From contig JAHDDC010000030.1 of NCBI GenBank assembly GCA_020629545.1, forward strand, positions 1-35,604: DNA of 35,604 bases, given 5' to 3'. The first letter of the stretch is position 1, and each line of letters starts with the position of its first letter. Source of the stretch: Hellea sp. (GTDB lineage Bacteria > Pseudomonadota > Alphaproteobacteria > Caulobacterales > Maricaulaceae). Shown here in pieces: positions 17,229 to 27,549 of the stretch. Below the pieces are notes generated by a model, which ran no database searches, was not told the origin of the DNA, and worked only from the letters and a program-made list of their open reading frames with translations. The position numbers and the translations under genes were made by a program.

Positions 17229-17906
17229 ATGACCCAAAACGTCCTGATATCACCATCTATTTTATCTGCTGATTTCGCTCGCCTTGGCGAAGAGGTCAAA
17301 GCCATAGATCTTGCTGGGGCAGATATGATCCATATCGATGTTATGGATGGACATTATGTACCCAATCTAACCATTGGTCCGGCTGTTGTTAAGGCGTTGA
17401 AACCCCACAGCCAAAAACCGTTTGATGTTCATTTGATGGTATCGCCAGTAGATCCATTGATTGACGCTTTCGTGGATGCTGGCGCCGATCTTATAACGGT
17501 ACATCCAGACTCAGGACCGCACTTACACCGAACCTTACAGACCATTCGTGGACATGGGGTAAAATCCGGTATTGCTTTAAACCCGGCAACTCATGCTGAT
17601 GTCATTGATTATGTTATCGATGATATCGATCTCATTCTGGTGATGAGTGTCAATCCAGGATTTGGAGGACAAAGCTTCATTCGGTCCCAACTCGCCAAAA
17701 TTGAGTCGCTTCGAAATAAAGTTGAAAGATCAGGCCAAAATATCATTATCGAGGTCGATGGCGGCGTAAATCCGCTTACAGCCGCGGATTGTATAAATGC
17801 TGGCGCAAACGCTCTCGTGGCGGGCAGCGCCGTATTTAAAGGTGCTGGCACCTATGCGCAAAACATAGCCGCGCTAAGGGGCAATCAAGCCTCACAAGTA
17901 GCTTAA
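17229..17906 (+). CDS. rpe: Ribulose-phosphate 3-epimerase
   Basis: The 225-residue TIM-barrel enzyme interconverts ribulose-5-phosphate and xylulose-5-phosphate in the pentose phosphate pathway. Signatures are [16 protein letters not shown] at the N-terminus, [12 protein letters not shown] with metal ligands His35 and Asp37, FDVHLMV with His68, SVNPGFGGQ, and EVDGGVN carrying the second catalytic aspartate. The only in-frame start is the ATG at 17229, since a stop lies immediately upstream. The strong AGGGGG Shine-Dalgarno (17207-17212) is 16 bases away from it, but optimally placed for an out-of-frame ATG at 17222 that opens a 16-codon reading frame overlapping the gene start. The gene ends 12 bp before the heparinase-like gene. 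Confidence 0.96.
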   Translation: MTQNVLISPSILSADFARLGEEVKAIDLAGADMIHIDVMDGHYVPNLTIGPAVVKALKPHSQKPFDVHLMVSPVDPLIDAFVDAGADLITVHPDSGPHLHRTLQTIRGHGVKSGIALNPATHADVIDYVIDDIDLILVMSVNPGFGGQSFIRSQLAKIESLRNKVERSGQNIIIEVDGGVNPLTAADCINAGANALVAGSAVFKGAGTYAQNIAALRGNQASQVA

Positions 17907-17918
17907 GTCATTATCGTC

Positions 17919-19646
17919 GTGCGGCGTCTTCCGCTTAGTCAGGTTACGAAGGCTGCCCTTTCTCATACCTTTGGTCGAATTGGATCGGATATTGCGTCGC
18001 CGTTCAGGCCCCTGATTTTAAGGTCTGGGTCTGTTAATACATTTGAGAACATTCCGATCAGAAACTTTAGGGGCGACGCCGACAAAGGCGAAGAAATCCT
18101 GAAAGGTCACTTTATTTTTGCCAATCAACACCTCGATGTTGGGCGACAAGGTAATCCGTGGCCGATCCCTGCCCCCTCTGAACGATTTGCATTTTGGTTG
18201 CACGGCTTTGAGTGGCTATGGGACCTAACCATAAAAGGCGACAAACACGCACCGGCCAAAGCCCGAGAACTGATTGATCAATGGATTGAAGTTTATGGCG
18301 AGTGGAATGACTATAGCTGGGATAATGATATACTCGCGAATCGTCTCTATGCCTGGCTCAGCAATTGGGGGCAAATTTCATCAGATCGACTTGAACCGTC
18401 AGGCGAAATTAGGCGCCAAAACTTGTTCCGCCAGGTTAGGCATTTAAAAAATGTATACAAGCGCACGCCGGCTGGCCTGCCCAAACTCAAAGCGGCCATC
18501 GTTATTTCACTTGCCGGTTTGTACCGCCCGGAAAAATCATATGATTACTTAAACCGCGGATTAGATTGGCTGGATGAGCAAATACATATCCAAATCTTAC
18601 CGGATGGTGGACATATCAGTCGAAATCCATCTCAGTGCGTAAATGCTCTGGAACTGCTTACCACATTAGATCAGGCATTAGAAAAACGCGGCGTCGAGGG
18701 ATCCCCATCGATCAACCGCGCTCTTGAAAGACTGCGCCATGTCATCCCATTTTTTCAGCTTCCAGACGGAGGACTAGCGGCATTTAATGGCGGAGATGTG
18801 GGCAAGAAGGACTATCTCAAGCGCCTTTTGAAGTTCAGTAAAACGACAGCCAGCCCGTTCGCGTATTGCCCGCACACCGGATATCAACGCATTCATCAGA
18901 ACAATACCGTTATCCTGATCGATACGGGTGAAACCACTCCCTTCCCATATGACAAAGAGGCTCATCTTGCGCCTTTGGCCTTTGAAATGGGAACGAAATC
19001 AGGACGGCTAATTGTGAATTGCGGCTGGAGTCCGGAACAACCCCTTAACTGGCGGGATCCAATGCGGCTCACAGCAGCCCATTCGACCTTAACCTTGGCT
19101 GATCAATCCGCCGGCTCCTTGGTCACCTCTGGCTTGCGCGAAAAACTATTCCAAAACCATATAGAAATGGATGTTGGCGCTGTTGAAGCTACGCGACGAG
19201 AACAAGCAGAAGGTGTTTGGCTTGAAACGTCCCACAACGGATATTCTGAAAATACAGGCCTGACCCATCGGCGGCGTCTTTACGTTCATGAAAGCGGCCA
19301 AGACATTCGCGGCGAAGACAGCCTTCTCGTGCCTATTGGAAGCACACCGAAGTCACGGGAGGCTATCCCTTTTGACATCAGATTTCACCTACATCCGTCT
19401 GTCAAAGCCACATTAGCGCAAGATCTGCATAGTGCCTTACTTATTCAACCTGGGCAAATTGGGTGGCGATTCCGAACAGACGGCGGCCCGATGAGAATCG
19501 AAGAGTCGGTTTATCTTGCTGAAGGCGACAAACCGATAAAGTCAGAACAAATTGTCATATCAGGTTCAGCATTTGCGGACGGAGATGGCGAGTCCAAATC
19601 GAACCGTGTGCGCTGGTCTATTAGACGCCTTGAGGCGAGATCATGA
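17919..19646 (+). CDS. Heparinase II/III family protein
   Basis: The 575-residue protein has an all-helical N-terminal half and a beta-rich C-terminal half of the heparinase II/III-like type (roughly residues 330-560). WLHGFEWLWDL, WDNDILANRLYAWLSNW, LPDGGHISRNPSQ and FQLPDGGLAAFNGGD are characteristic of the alphaproteobacterial group usually found next to rpe and purH. Heparinase II/III enzymes are polysaccharide lyases acting on uronic-acid polymers, but this chromosomal group has no established substrate and I see no signal peptide. A GTG at 17919 is the best start. Its TGA overlaps the next ATG in the bases ATGA (19643-19646), so it is translationally coupled to the nucleotide-sugar dehydratase. 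Confidence 0.85.
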   Translation: MRRLPLSQVTKAALSHTFGRIGSDIASPFRPLILRSGSVNTFENIPIRNFRGDADKGEEILKGHFIFANQHLDVGRQGNPWPIPAPSERFAFWLHGFEWLWDLTIKGDKHAPAKARELIDQWIEVYGEWNDYSWDNDILANRLYAWLSNWGQISSDRLEPSGEIRRQNLFRQVRHLKNVYKRTPAGLPKLKAAIVISLAGLYRPEKSYDYLNRGLDWLDEQIHIQILPDGGHISRNPSQCVNALELLTTLDQALEKRGVEGSPSINRALERLRHVIPFFQLPDGGLAAFNGGDVGKKDYLKRLLKFSKTTASPFAYCPHTGYQRIHQNNTVILIDTGETTPFPYDKEAHLAPLAFEMGTKSGRLIVNCGWSPEQPLNWRDPMRLTAAHSTLTLADQSAGSLVTSGLREKLFQNHIEMDVGAVEATRREQAEGVWLETSHNGYSENTGLTHRRRLYVHESGQDIRGEDSLLVPIGSTPKSREAIPFDIRFHLHPSVKATLAQDLHSALLIQPGQIGWRFRTDGGPMRIEESVYLAEGDKPIKSEQIVISGSAFADGDGESKSNRVRWSIRRLEARS

Positions 19647-21574
19647 AAAGCTGGATCCAAAAAACCTTGAAGGCTCCACTTGCCAGCAAGCTCACCGTAA
19701 CAATCTATGACGCGGTCTTAGGTGCGCTATGTATGTTCCTTGTCATACATTGGCGATATACTTTTGAGGACAGTCCCATTCCAACTGGAATTGCAGAAAG
19801 CGCAACATTTGTGTTTGCGATTTCCTGTATCGCCAGCTGGATCATTACTGATACTCACAAAGCTATCTGGAGGTTTACCTCTCTCGATGACATTAAAAAC
19901 CTGTTTCAGGCAGTGGTGCTGGCCGTCATAATCGCCCCGGTGATCTTATTCTTCTTTTTTAATCGCGCCGCTGATTTTCCAAGATCAGTCCCATTTATCG
20001 TCGGGCCATTATTCTTTCTCGTTCTGACGCTGAGTAGAGTAATCATTTTGTTTGCTCAAAATGGGGACGTCCGGGCGATTTTCAGAGGTCAGAACAGAGA
20101 CCTACCCAACGCCGTACTCATCGGAACTGAAAAATCACTGCACAATTATCTTCGTGATACGAACCGAAAAGCAACCGGACCGGGTTTTAACATCAAGGGA
20201 CTTATTGGAACCGATGCAGATCATAGAGGACGGTCCATTCGAGGCATTCCGGTACTCGGCAATCTTTCGGAACTAGGCGACATTTATGACTCGTTGAAAA
20301 AACGTTATTCAATGCCCCCTACTCTGATCGCCACTGATGAAAATCCAGGGCGAACGAAATCTTACAATCTGGTGCGCAAGGCCTCTGAACTTGGAGCCCC
20401 ACTTGTCCGCGTAAGCCAATCAAGACCCGATACATTATCGCCGTTTGAAGCCTCCGACTTAATTGGCCGCGAGCTCAGAGCGCTTGACATTGAACCTGTG
20501 CGTAGATTCATTTCAGGCCAAAGAGTTATGATAACTGGTGCCGGAGGAACCATAGGCTCTGAGATTACTCGGCAGGTGGCCGCTCTTATGCCCGAGCGCA
20601 TAATCCTCATTGATAGCTCGGAATATAACCTTTACGAAATTGACCGTGAACTTCGGCAGGTTCTTCCTGATACTGACGAGCTATGGTTTCCGTTTCTTGC
20701 AGATATTTGCGACAAAAACCGGATCGACGAAATTTTCGAGACCGAAAAACCTCATATTGTTCTTCACGCTGCCGCCCTCAAACATGTACCACTGAGCGAA
20801 ATCAATCCAATTCAAGCTCTCAAAACAAATATTGGTGGCACACAAAACATTATATCCCTGGCTAAAAAGCACGGCGCTGGAAGTTTTACTTTAATCTCAA
20901 CTGACAAAGCGGTTCGTCCATCCAATATCATGGGAGCTGGAAAACGGATCGCAGAAATGTTGACGATGAGCGAAACCAAAAACAACGATCTCTCTGCCTG
21001 CGCCGTCCGGTTTGGAAATGTTTTGGCGTCTACGGGATCTGTGGTTCCTTTGTTTGAAGAACAAATCGCCAAAGGGGGCCCTGTAACCGTTACCGACAAG
21101 AACGTAACCCGGTATTTCATGACAACCGAAGAGGCCGCCGCTCTTGTCCTCCAGGCCGCAGCATTAAACGCGACCGAACGTCCGGACCTTGGCTCGATTT
21201 ACGTCCTTGAAATGGGCGAGCCGGTCAAAATCAATAAACTCGCCAGGCAGTTGATCCGATTACGCGGCTTAGTACCTGACCGGGATATAAAGATCGTTTA
21301 TACTGGATTGAGGCCCGGTGAAAAAATGACTGAAGAACTCATTTATGACGAAGAATTATTGGAAACAACTTATGTTGACGGGGTCATGCGCTTTAACGGC
21401 GTTATGGAAGCAGAAACTGTTAAAAGGCAGATTGCCGAGCTTCTCAAAAATGTCGCAGCACGAGACCGTGTAGAGATTAAAAAATCACTTGCGAAATTGC
21501 TGCCTGATTATAAACCCAACGGCTCTTTAATGAAGAAGGTAAAGCCCAAAGACAATGCCAAGCCCAAATCCTGA
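19643..21574 (+). CDS. Membrane-bound nucleotide-sugar 4,6-dehydratase (FlaA1/WbpM/PglF-like polysaccharide biosynthesis protein)
   Basis: The 643-residue protein has about four membrane segments in residues 20-140, then a CoA-binding-like Rossmann domain (about 155-265) and a C-terminal extended-SDR dehydratase domain. The NAD motif is GAGGTIGSE (299-307). The active site reads [17 protein letters not shown] (419-435), with Met430 replacing the usual SDR tyrosine and Lys434 retained, as in WbpM/PglF-type dehydratases. Such enzymes convert UDP-GlcNAc to 4-keto-6-deoxy sugars for capsule, O-antigen or glycoprotein glycans. No glycosyltransferases adjoin. It overlaps the heparinase-like gene by 4 bp and purH by 20 bp, so it is embedded in a housekeeping operon. 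Confidence 0.93.
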   Translation: MKSWIQKTLKAPLASKLTVTIYDAVLGALCMFLVIHWRYTFEDSPIPTGIAESATFVFAISCIASWIITDTHKAIWRFTSLDDIKNLFQAVVLAVIIAPVILFFFFNRAADFPRSVPFIVGPLFFLVLTLSRVIILFAQNGDVRAIFRGQNRDLPNAVLIGTEKSLHNYLRDTNRKATGPGFNIKGLIGTDADHRGRSIRGIPVLGNLSELGDIYDSLKKRYSMPPTLIATDENPGRTKSYNLVRKASELGAPLVRVSQSRPDTLSPFEASDLIGRELRALDIEPVRRFISGQRVMITGAGGTIGSEITRQVAALMPERIILIDSSEYNLYEIDRELRQVLPDTDELWFPFLADICDKNRIDEIFETEKPHIVLHAAALKHVPLSEINPIQALKTNIGGTQNIISLAKKHGAGSFTLISTDKAVRPSNIMGAGKRIAEMLTMSETKNNDLSACAVRFGNVLASTGSVVPLFEEQIAKGGPVTVTDKNVTRYFMTTEEAAALVLQAAALNATERPDLGSIYVLEMGEPVKINKLARQLIRLRGLVPDRDIKIVYTGLRPGEKMTEELIYDEELLETTYVDGVMRFNGVMEAETVKRQIAELLKNVAARDRVEIKKSLAKLLPDYKPNGSLMKKVKPKDNAKPKS

Positions 21575-23186
21575 TCTCCCCCCATTTGATCCGAGTCGTT
21601 TATCGACCATTAAGCGAGCCCTCATTTCTGTTTCCGATAAGTCAAAACTTCTTGAGCAAGCACAGGCGCTACATGATCGAGGTGTAAAACTCGTTTCAAC
21701 GGGCGGCACACGACGCGCCATTCAGAATGCAGGCATTCCCGTAAAAGATGTCAGTGAGTTAACATTATTTCCCGAAATGATGGATGGTCGGGTTAAAACC
21801 CTGCATCCTATGGTTCACGGGGGGCTCTTAGGCGACCGCGATTTACAAAGCCATGTTGAGGCCATGAAAAAACAAGGAATCATGTCAATCGATCTGCTTG
21901 TTGTGAATCTTTATCCTTTTGAAGCAGCAGTAGCCTCTGGTGGCTCTTATGAAATGTGCGTCGAAAATATCGACATAGGTGGCCCAGCTATGATCCGGGC
22001 CGCTGCGAAAAATCACGCACATGTCACAGTCTGTGTGGATAGCGATGATGTGGATTTAGTCCTCGCTGAAATGGATTTAAATGAAGGCCAGGTTTCGGGT
22101 TACCTTCGGCGCAAACTCGCGGCGAAATCTTATGCCAGGTCCGCCGCCTACGATGCGGCTATTGCCAATTATTTCGCTGATGTCATTGGCGAAACACCGG
22201 AATATCGTGCTCAGGCAGGCTCTTTGAAACAAGAACTCCGCTACGGCGAAAACCCTCACCAGTCGGCCGCATTCTATGGCGATGGGTCAGGCCGCCCCGG
22301 CGTTTCAACAGCTCGACAAATACAGGGTAAAGCTCTGTCCTATAACAACATCAATGATACAGATGCGGCTTATGAGCTGGTTGCGGAATTTGGCAATGCA
22401 GATAATGGCGCAAAACCGGCCGTCGCGATCATTAAACATGCAAACCCGTGCGGTGTCGCTGTCGGAGACAACTTTATCTCCGCCTACAAAGCTGCATTGG
22501 CATGTGATCCGGTCTCAGCTTTTGGCGGCATTGTGGCACTCAACGGTATGCTCGACGAAACAACCGCCAAGGAAATCATTAAGGTCTTTACTGAGGTTGT
22601 CATTGCGCCTTCTGCTACTGAAGAGGCAATCTCCGTTTTCGCCAAAAAGAAGAACCTACGCCTTCTGATTGCGGGTGCCCTGCCTAATCCGTCCGATCCG
22701 AGCTTGACCCAACGCAATGTCGCAGGCGGAATATTAGTTCAAGATCGTGACAACGGACATGTTGACGAAACTGACCTTAAAGTCGTAACGAAACGCAAGC
22801 CGACTGACGCCGAAATGGCGGATATGATGATGGCATGGAAAGTAGCCAAACATGTAAAATCCAACGCTATTGTCTATGTCAAAGATGGCTCTACCGCCGG
22901 TATTGGCGCGGGCCAGATGAGCCGCCTTGACAGCGCCCGGATTGCTGCGCGCAAAGCCGAAGACGCCAAAGAAGCTGCGGGATGGGAAGAGCTGCGCACC
23001 AAAGGCTGTGCCTGCGCTTCTGATGCTTTCTTCCCATTCCCGGACGGAATGCTCTCGGCAGCAGCGGCAGGTGCGACGGCGATTATTCAGCCCGGCGGTT
23101 CTATCAAGGACCAGGACGTCATCGACGCCGCCGACGAAGCAGGGCTCGCTATGGTCTTTACAGGCATGCGTCACTTCAGGCATTAA
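21555..23186 (+). CDS. purH: Bifunctional AICAR formyltransferase/IMP cyclohydrolase
   Basis: The 543-residue protein performs the last two steps of purine synthesis, from AICAR through FAICAR to IMP. The N-terminal MGS-like cyclohydrolase domain shows [18 protein letters not shown] and [16 protein letters not shown]. The larger transformylase domain shows [38 protein letters not shown] and [11 protein letters not shown]. Length is slightly above the usual 520-530 because of a proline-rich N-terminal leader ([13 protein letters not shown]). The ATG at 21555 lies inside the end of the preceding gene, with AAGAAGG 15 bases before it; no better in-frame start is visible. A crotonase-family gene follows after 25 bp. 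Confidence 0.97.
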   Translation: MPSPNPDLPPFDPSRLSTIKRALISVSDKSKLLEQAQALHDRGVKLVSTGGTRRAIQNAGIPVKDVSELTLFPEMMDGRVKTLHPMVHGGLLGDRDLQSHVEAMKKQGIMSIDLLVVNLYPFEAAVASGGSYEMCVENIDIGGPAMIRAAAKNHAHVTVCVDSDDVDLVLAEMDLNEGQVSGYLRRKLAAKSYARSAAYDAAIANYFADVIGETPEYRAQAGSLKQELRYGENPHQSAAFYGDGSGRPGVSTARQIQGKALSYNNINDTDAAYELVAEFGNADNGAKPAVAIIKHANPCGVAVGDNFISAYKAALACDPVSAFGGIVALNGMLDETTAKEIIKVFTEVVIAPSATEEAISVFAKKKNLRLLIAGALPNPSDPSLTQRNVAGGILVQDRDNGHVDETDLKVVTKRKPTDAEMADMMMAWKVAKHVKSNAIVYVKDGSTAGIGAGQMSRLDSARIAARKAEDAKEAAGWEELRTKGCACASDAFFPFPDGMLSAAAAGATAIIQPGGSIKDQDVIDAADEAGLAMVFTGMRHFRH

Positions 23187-23211
23187 GTCCTCAAACATAT
23201 AGGGGAAAAAC

Positions 23212-24021
23212 ATGAGTGTCGTTTTAAAAGAAGATCGCGGGCAAATACGTTTATTGACGCTAAACCGTCCCGACGAAATGAACGCCTACAATATTCCCAT
23301 GCATGACGCATTAATTGCCGCGATCGACGAGGCCGATAACGACAACTCCGTGCGCGTGATCGTTGTTACGGGCGCCGGCAAAGCCTTTTGCGCTGGCGCG
23401 GACCTCTCTGGCGGTTTTGGCTCTGTCGCTGGAGCCGAAGAACTTGATGGTATCAAGCGTGACCTTGGCGGCATGCTGAATTTGCGAATATTTGAATGTG
23501 ACACGCCTATTCTCGCCGCAGTAAATGGTCATTCAGTCGGAATAGGTATGACCATGCTCCTGGCCATGGATATGAAAATCGTTTCGACCAAAACCAAATT
23601 TGTGCTGCCCTTCGCACGGCGTGGTATAGTGTTCGACGGCGCTGCGAGCTTTTTCCTACCACGTATAATCGGCATGAATCGAACGCAAGAATGGCTTTTG
23701 CGGGCCAAGCCAATCACACCAGAAGAAGCCTTAGCGGCCGGATTGATTTCAGAGATCGTTGAACCGAATAATGTGCTGACACGCACCATGGAGATTGCCG
23801 AAGATATCGCCGTGAATGTATCTCCGACCAGCGCAGCCCATAATAAACAACTCTTGCGTTCATCGATCTTGCGCGGCGGTGGATATGATAGCGGCCCCAT
23901 GGCCGCACATATGCAAGAAAGCGATCTTCTTATTCAGCATTTCGCTTCCCATGATTGTATGGAAGGCGTGAAGTCGTTTTTCGAAAAACGCGCGCCTGAG
24001 TTTAAGGATCGCGGGGCTTAA
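23212..24021 (+). CDS. Enoyl-CoA hydratase/isomerase (crotonase) family protein
   Basis: The 269-residue protein has the crotonase fold. The oxyanion-hole segments are FCAGADLSGG (59-68) and AAVNGHSVGIGMTMLLAMD (102-120). The position where many hydratases have catalytic glutamates reads FARRGIVFDGAASFFLPRI, with Asp142. That arrangement is closer to PaaG-like or delta3-delta2 isomerase members than to classical hydratases. The reaction is therefore an acyl-CoA hydration or double-bond isomerisation, not further specified. AGGGG precedes the ATG. It is the last gene of the gap-to-crotonase run and converges on thiG with 35 bp between; no clear terminator is seen there. Confidence 0.88.
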   Translation: MSVVLKEDRGQIRLLTLNRPDEMNAYNIPMHDALIAAIDEADNDNSVRVIVVTGAGKAFCAGADLSGGFGSVAGAEELDGIKRDLGGMLNLRIFECDTPILAAVNGHSVGIGMTMLLAMDMKIVSTKTKFVLPFARRGIVFDGAASFFLPRIIGMNRTQEWLLRAKPITPEEALAAGLISEIVEPNNVLTRTMEIAEDIAVNVSPTSAAHNKQLLRSSILRGGGYDSGPMAAHMQESDLLIQHFASHDCMEGVKSFFEKRAPEFKDRGA

Positions 24022-24056
24022 TTCTTACTATCCTAATTCAGCCAATAAGACTTTGA

Positions 24057-24845
24057 CTAACCAATCAGCCCGTCTTTAGCGAGCGGTGAGCTTGGCGTGG
24101 CATATTGCTTGCGCTCCATGCGTCCGGCCATGAAGGCTTCTCGCCCAGCAATGACGGCGTGCTTCATAGCCATCGCCATGCGGATTGGGTCATTGGCAGC
24201 AGCGATGGCTGTATTCATGAGAACACCGTCACACCCGAGCTCCATAGCGAGCGCCGCATCAGAGGCTGTGCCCACGCCCGCATCAACAATCACGGGAACA
24301 GAAGACTGTTCCACGATGAACTGAATATTGAGCGGGTTTTGAATCCCAAGGCCTGACCCGATAGGTGCGCCTAGAGGCATGATCGCGGCGCAACCAATAT
24401 CCTCCAGCTTGCGGGCAAACACTGGGTCATCAGAGCAATAGACCATAACTTCAAACCCGTCATCAATCAGGAGCTTAGCCGCCCGCATAGTCTCTTCCAT
24501 GTCCGGGTATAAATGTTTGGGGTCGGACAGCACTTCTAGCTTCACCAAGTTCCAACCTCCGGCCTCACGAGCCAAACGCAACGTTCGAACCGCATCTTCG
24601 CCAGTAAAACAACCGGCCGTATTAGGCAGGAATGTATATTTTTTAGGATCGATAAAATCGACCAGCATGGGTTCATCCGGATTTGACAAATTTACGCGGC
24701 GTACAGCCACAGTAATCATATCGGCACCCGATGCGACCAGTGCATCAGCATTTTCTTGATAGGTTTTATATTTGCCTGTTCCGATAATCAGACGGCTTTC
24801 AAACTCACGGCCCGCAACGACGAGCTTATCTAGATTTCTGGACAC
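24057..24845 (-). CDS. thiG: Thiazole synthase
   Basis: The 262-residue TIM-barrel enzyme makes the thiazole phosphate moiety of thiamine from 1-deoxyxylulose-5-phosphate, dehydroglycine and ThiS thiocarboxylate. Lys102 in [11 protein letters not shown] is the Schiff-base lysine. [45 protein letters not shown] and the long [17 protein letters not shown] stretch are hallmarks. It starts with GTG at 24845, whose first base is also the last base of the thiS stop (TAGTG). ThiS and ThiG form a complex, so this coupling makes sense. The thiC, thiE and thiO genes are not in the window. Confidence 0.97.
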   Translation of the reverse strand: MSRNLDKLVVAGREFESRLIIGTGKYKTYQENADALVASGADMITVAVRRVNLSNPDEPMLVDFIDPKKYTFLPNTAGCFTGEDAVRTLRLAREAGGWNLVKLEVLSDPKHLYPDMEETMRAAKLLIDDGFEVMVYCSDDPVFARKLEDIGCAAIMPLGAPIGSGLGIQNPLNIQFIVEQSSVPVIVDAGVGTASDAALAMELGCDGVLMNTAIAAANDPIRMAMAMKHAVIAGREAFMAGRMERKQYATPSSPLAKDGLIG

Positions 24846-25048
24846 TAGCCCCCTCCAATAAAATGGATGATTTCAAACCGGTCACCTTCTTCCACTATGC
24901 AGCTATCAAAAGTAGATTTCGGGACAATCTCTAAATTGCGTTCAACGGCGATTTTCTTACGCGGCAGTTTAAGATGATCCAGCAAACCACCGACGCTTAT
25001 CCCGTCCGGGATATCGTGATAGTCCTTGCCATTAATTACCAAATTCAC
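24845..25048 (-). CDS. thiS: Sulfur carrier protein ThiS
   Basis: The 67-residue ubiquitin-like protein ends in the required diglycine (IIHFIGGG, one glycine more than the common GG end). After adenylation and thiocarboxylation it donates sulfur to ThiG. It opens with a GTG ([11 protein letters not shown]), and an AGGA lies about 12 bases upstream. VERNLEIVP is the conserved central strand. Only 63 bp separate it from the divergent aroQ gene, and no thi-box or TPP riboswitch motif is recognisable there. Confidence 0.93.
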   Translation of the reverse strand: MNLVINGKDYHDIPDGISVGGLLDHLKLPRKKIAVERNLEIVPKSTFDSCIVEEGDRFEIIHFIGGG

Positions 25049-25111
25049 GCGTTTTAATTCCTAACAGGAAAGTCTTGTCGGCTCTCTTATACATGGTTAG
25101 CATGCTGGTCT

Positions 25112-25558
25112 ATGTCAAAACCGATTTACATCATAAATGGACCAAATCTCAACCTTTTGGGGACAAGAGAGCCGGAGATATATGGCCATCAGACTTTGGC
25201 AGATATTGAGAAACTATGTGCGATAGCGGCTGAAGACTTAGGCTACAACATCCGGTTCTTCCAATCCAACATTGAGGGCGAGTTGGTCGACTTCATTCAA
25301 GAGGCTGGTAGCCAAGGCAGCGTAATTATAATCAATCCGGCGGCGTATACCCATACATCTGTTGCGCTCTATGACGCGATTAAAGCTGTTTCAATTCCGT
25401 GCATTGAAATTCATTTATCCCAACCTGCGGCTCGAGAAAGTTTTCGAAGACGTTCTTACGTAGCAGAAGCTGCGAATGGAACCATAAGTGGTTTTGGCGT
25501 AAAAAGCTATTTACTGGGCTTACAAGCCGCAATTCATCTGCTAGAAGCCTCCGCGTAA
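25112..25558 (+). CDS. aroQ: Type II 3-dehydroquinate dehydratase
   Basis: The 148-residue dodecameric enzyme dehydrates 3-dehydroquinate to 3-dehydroshikimate in the shikimate pathway. GPNLNLLGTREPEIYG (10-25) carries the catalytic Arg19 and Tyr24. FFQSNIEGELVDFIQ, INPAAYTHTSVALYDA and EIHLSQP, with its catalytic histidine, complete the type II pattern. Length is typical. The order aroQ-accB-accC on one strand, with gaps of 33 and 2 bp, is the usual alphaproteobacterial operon. Confidence 0.97.
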   Translation: MSKPIYIINGPNLNLLGTREPEIYGHQTLADIEKLCAIAAEDLGYNIRFFQSNIEGELVDFIQEAGSQGSVIIINPAAYTHTSVALYDAIKAVSIPCIEIHLSQPAARESFRRRSYVAEAANGTISGFGVKSYLLGLQAAIHLLEASA

Positions 25559-25591
25559 AAACTTTGAAACCATAAAATTGGGTGAGACACT

Positions 25592-26092
25592 ATGGCGGGA
25601 AAGAAGCCGACATCGAAAAATACATCTGAAACCAAGCTAATCCGCGAGCTTGCCGAAATCCTAAACGAGACTGAATTATCAGAGATCGAGATGAAGCGCG
25701 GTGACCTAAAAATCAGAGTATCTAAACACAGTCAGACCGTGAGCACTCTTGCGGCGCCCGCAGCAATGCTCGCACCGCAGGCTGCGCCCCAACCTGCTGC
25801 GGCGACCATGCCTATGCCTAGTGCAGCAGAATCAACACCCAACGATCACAGTTCGCATCCCGGTGCGGTAAAGTCTCCAATGGTTGGAACGGCATATGTA
25901 AGACCGAGCCCGGATGCCGCGCCGTTTGTGAAATCTGGCGACAATGTTTCAGAAGGCGATACGATTTTACTAGTCGAGGCGATGAAGACCTTTAATCCAA
26001 TTACGGCGCCAAAATCTGGAAAGGTATCCGCGGTCCTGGTCAATGACGCACAGCCCGTTGAGTTTGGCGAAGTCCTCTTCATCATCGAATAG
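25592..26092 (+). CDS. accB: Biotin carboxyl carrier protein of acetyl-CoA carboxylase
   Basis: The 166-residue protein carries biotin for acetyl-CoA carboxylase, the committing step of fatty-acid synthesis. The N-terminal docking region (about 15-50) is followed by an Ala/Pro-rich linker (about 53-85) and a C-terminal biotinyl domain starting near GAVKSPMVGTAY. The biotinylated lysine is Lys132 in VEAMKTFNPI; the TF after the lysine is a common variant of the usual LM. It is followed after 2 bp by accC. Confidence 0.97.
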   Translation: MAGKKPTSKNTSETKLIRELAEILNETELSEIEMKRGDLKIRVSKHSQTVSTLAAPAAMLAPQAAPQPAAATMPMPSAAESTPNDHSSHPGAVKSPMVGTAYVRPSPDAAPFVKSGDNVSEGDTILLVEAMKTFNPITAPKSGKVSAVLVNDAQPVEFGEVLFIIE

Positions 26093-26094
26093 AA

Positions 26095-27435
26095 ATGTTC
26101 AAAAAAATTCTCATAGCCAATCGCGGCGAGATCGCCCTTCGTGTCCACCGCGCCTGTAAGGAAATGGGCATCGCCAGCGTTGCCATTCATTCCGAGGCCG
26201 ACAAAGATGCAATGCATGTGCGTCTTGCCGACGAAAGCGTTTGTATCGGCCCTAATTCCGCATCCGAAAGCTATCTCAATATTCCAGCCATTATTTCAGC
26301 TTGCGAAATTACAGACGCTGATGCTGTTCATCCGGGTTACGGTTTCCTGTCTGAAAACGCCAAATTTGCAGAAATTGTTGAAGCTCATGATATGGCCTTT
26401 ATCGGACCAACGGCCGAGCATATTCGAATTATGGGAGACAAGATCACCGCCAAGCAAACTGTCGCTGATGCCGGCATTCCGGTCGTTCCGGGCTCTGACG
26501 GAGGCGTAGAAACGCTAGAAGAAGCCAAGATTGTTGCCAAAGACGTAGGGTTCCCACTTTTGGTTAAAGCCGCTGCCGGCGGTGGAGGCCGGGGCATGCG
26601 TTTAGCTGAAACCCCGGACAAACTCGACGAAGCTTTGATGGCGGCTCAACAGGAAGCCAAAGCGGCATTTGGTGACGGGTCTGTTTATCTAGAACGTTAT
26701 CTAAAGGGTCCTCGACATATTGAAATTCAAGTCATAGCCGACACACACGGAAACGTTGTGCATTTGGGCGAACGGGACTGTTCCTTGCAACGTCGTAATC
26801 AGAAAGTTCTGGAAGAAGCACCATCTCCATGCCTAACGGCCAAGCAACGCGATGAGATCGGCGGAATCGTCGCCAAAGCCATTAAAAAAATCGGCTATCG
26901 CGGAGCAGGCACCATTGAATTTCTTTATGAAAACGGAGAATTTTTCTTTATCGAAATGAATACCCGTCTACAGGTGGAGCACCCAGTCACTGAAGAAATC
27001 ACGGGCATTGATCTGGTTCGGGAGCAAATCAAAATCGCCAACGGCGATGAACTTTCCTTCAAACAAAAAGACATCGACTTTAGAGGGCATGCAATTGAAT
27101 GCCGAATCAATGCGGAGAATGCGAAAACATTCATTCCATCACCGGGCAAAGTTATCGACTTTCATGCGCCGGGAGGTATGAACACCAGGCTGGATAGCGG
27201 GCTTTATTCCGGATATTCAATCCCGCCTTATTACGACAGTCTGATCGGAAAACTTATCGTGCACGGGCGAACCCGAGAAGGTGCTTTACTGCGCCTGCGG
27301 CGGGCGCTTGGAGAAATGGTAATAACTGGCGTGGATACGACGATCCCATTGTTCATAGATTTACTCGATGAGACAGAATTTCAAGCCGGAGATTACAACA
27401 TACACTGGCTCGAAAACTGGTTGAACGAACAATAG
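26095..27435 (+). CDS. accC: Acetyl-CoA carboxylase biotin carboxylase subunit
   Basis: The 446-residue ATP-grasp enzyme carboxylates biotin on AccB. Recognisable blocks are FKKILIANRGEIALRVHRAC, AVHPGYGFLSENA, the ATP-binding glycine-rich loop AAAGGGGRGMR, HIEIQVIADTHGNVVHLGERDCS, and the catalytic EMNTRLQVEHPVTE. Length is normal. It is expected to assemble with AccB and with AccA/AccD encoded elsewhere. The 267 bp after it carry no gene. Confidence 0.98.
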   Translation: MFKKILIANRGEIALRVHRACKEMGIASVAIHSEADKDAMHVRLADESVCIGPNSASESYLNIPAIISACEITDADAVHPGYGFLSENAKFAEIVEAHDMAFIGPTAEHIRIMGDKITAKQTVADAGIPVVPGSDGGVETLEEAKIVAKDVGFPLLVKAAAGGGGRGMRLAETPDKLDEALMAAQQEAKAAFGDGSVYLERYLKGPRHIEIQVIADTHGNVVHLGERDCSLQRRNQKVLEEAPSPCLTAKQRDEIGGIVAKAIKKIGYRGAGTIEFLYENGEFFFIEMNTRLQVEHPVTEEITGIDLVREQIKIANGDELSFKQKDIDFRGHAIECRINAENAKTFIPSPGKVIDFHAPGGMNTRLDSGLYSGYSIPPYYDSLIGKLIVHGRTREGALLRLRRALGEMVITGVDTTIPLFIDLLDETEFQAGDYNIHWLENWLNEQ

Positions 27436-27549
27436 TTCTGATTATTGACCAAATACGAACTGAGAAACAAAAACATATAGAACAAACATAGGGCCTCCTT
27501 TCGGAATTACGCATAGAGCTACCCGCATCTTTTGGAAGTCTGACTGAGC

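Noticed and set aside
22734..23213. 159-codon frame antisense to purH
   Set aside because: PurH is unambiguous here; the antisense frame is open because of codon bias and shows no domain.
23529..23900. 123-codon frame antisense to the crotonase gene
   Set aside because: It is a shadow of a well-supported gene with no independent signals.
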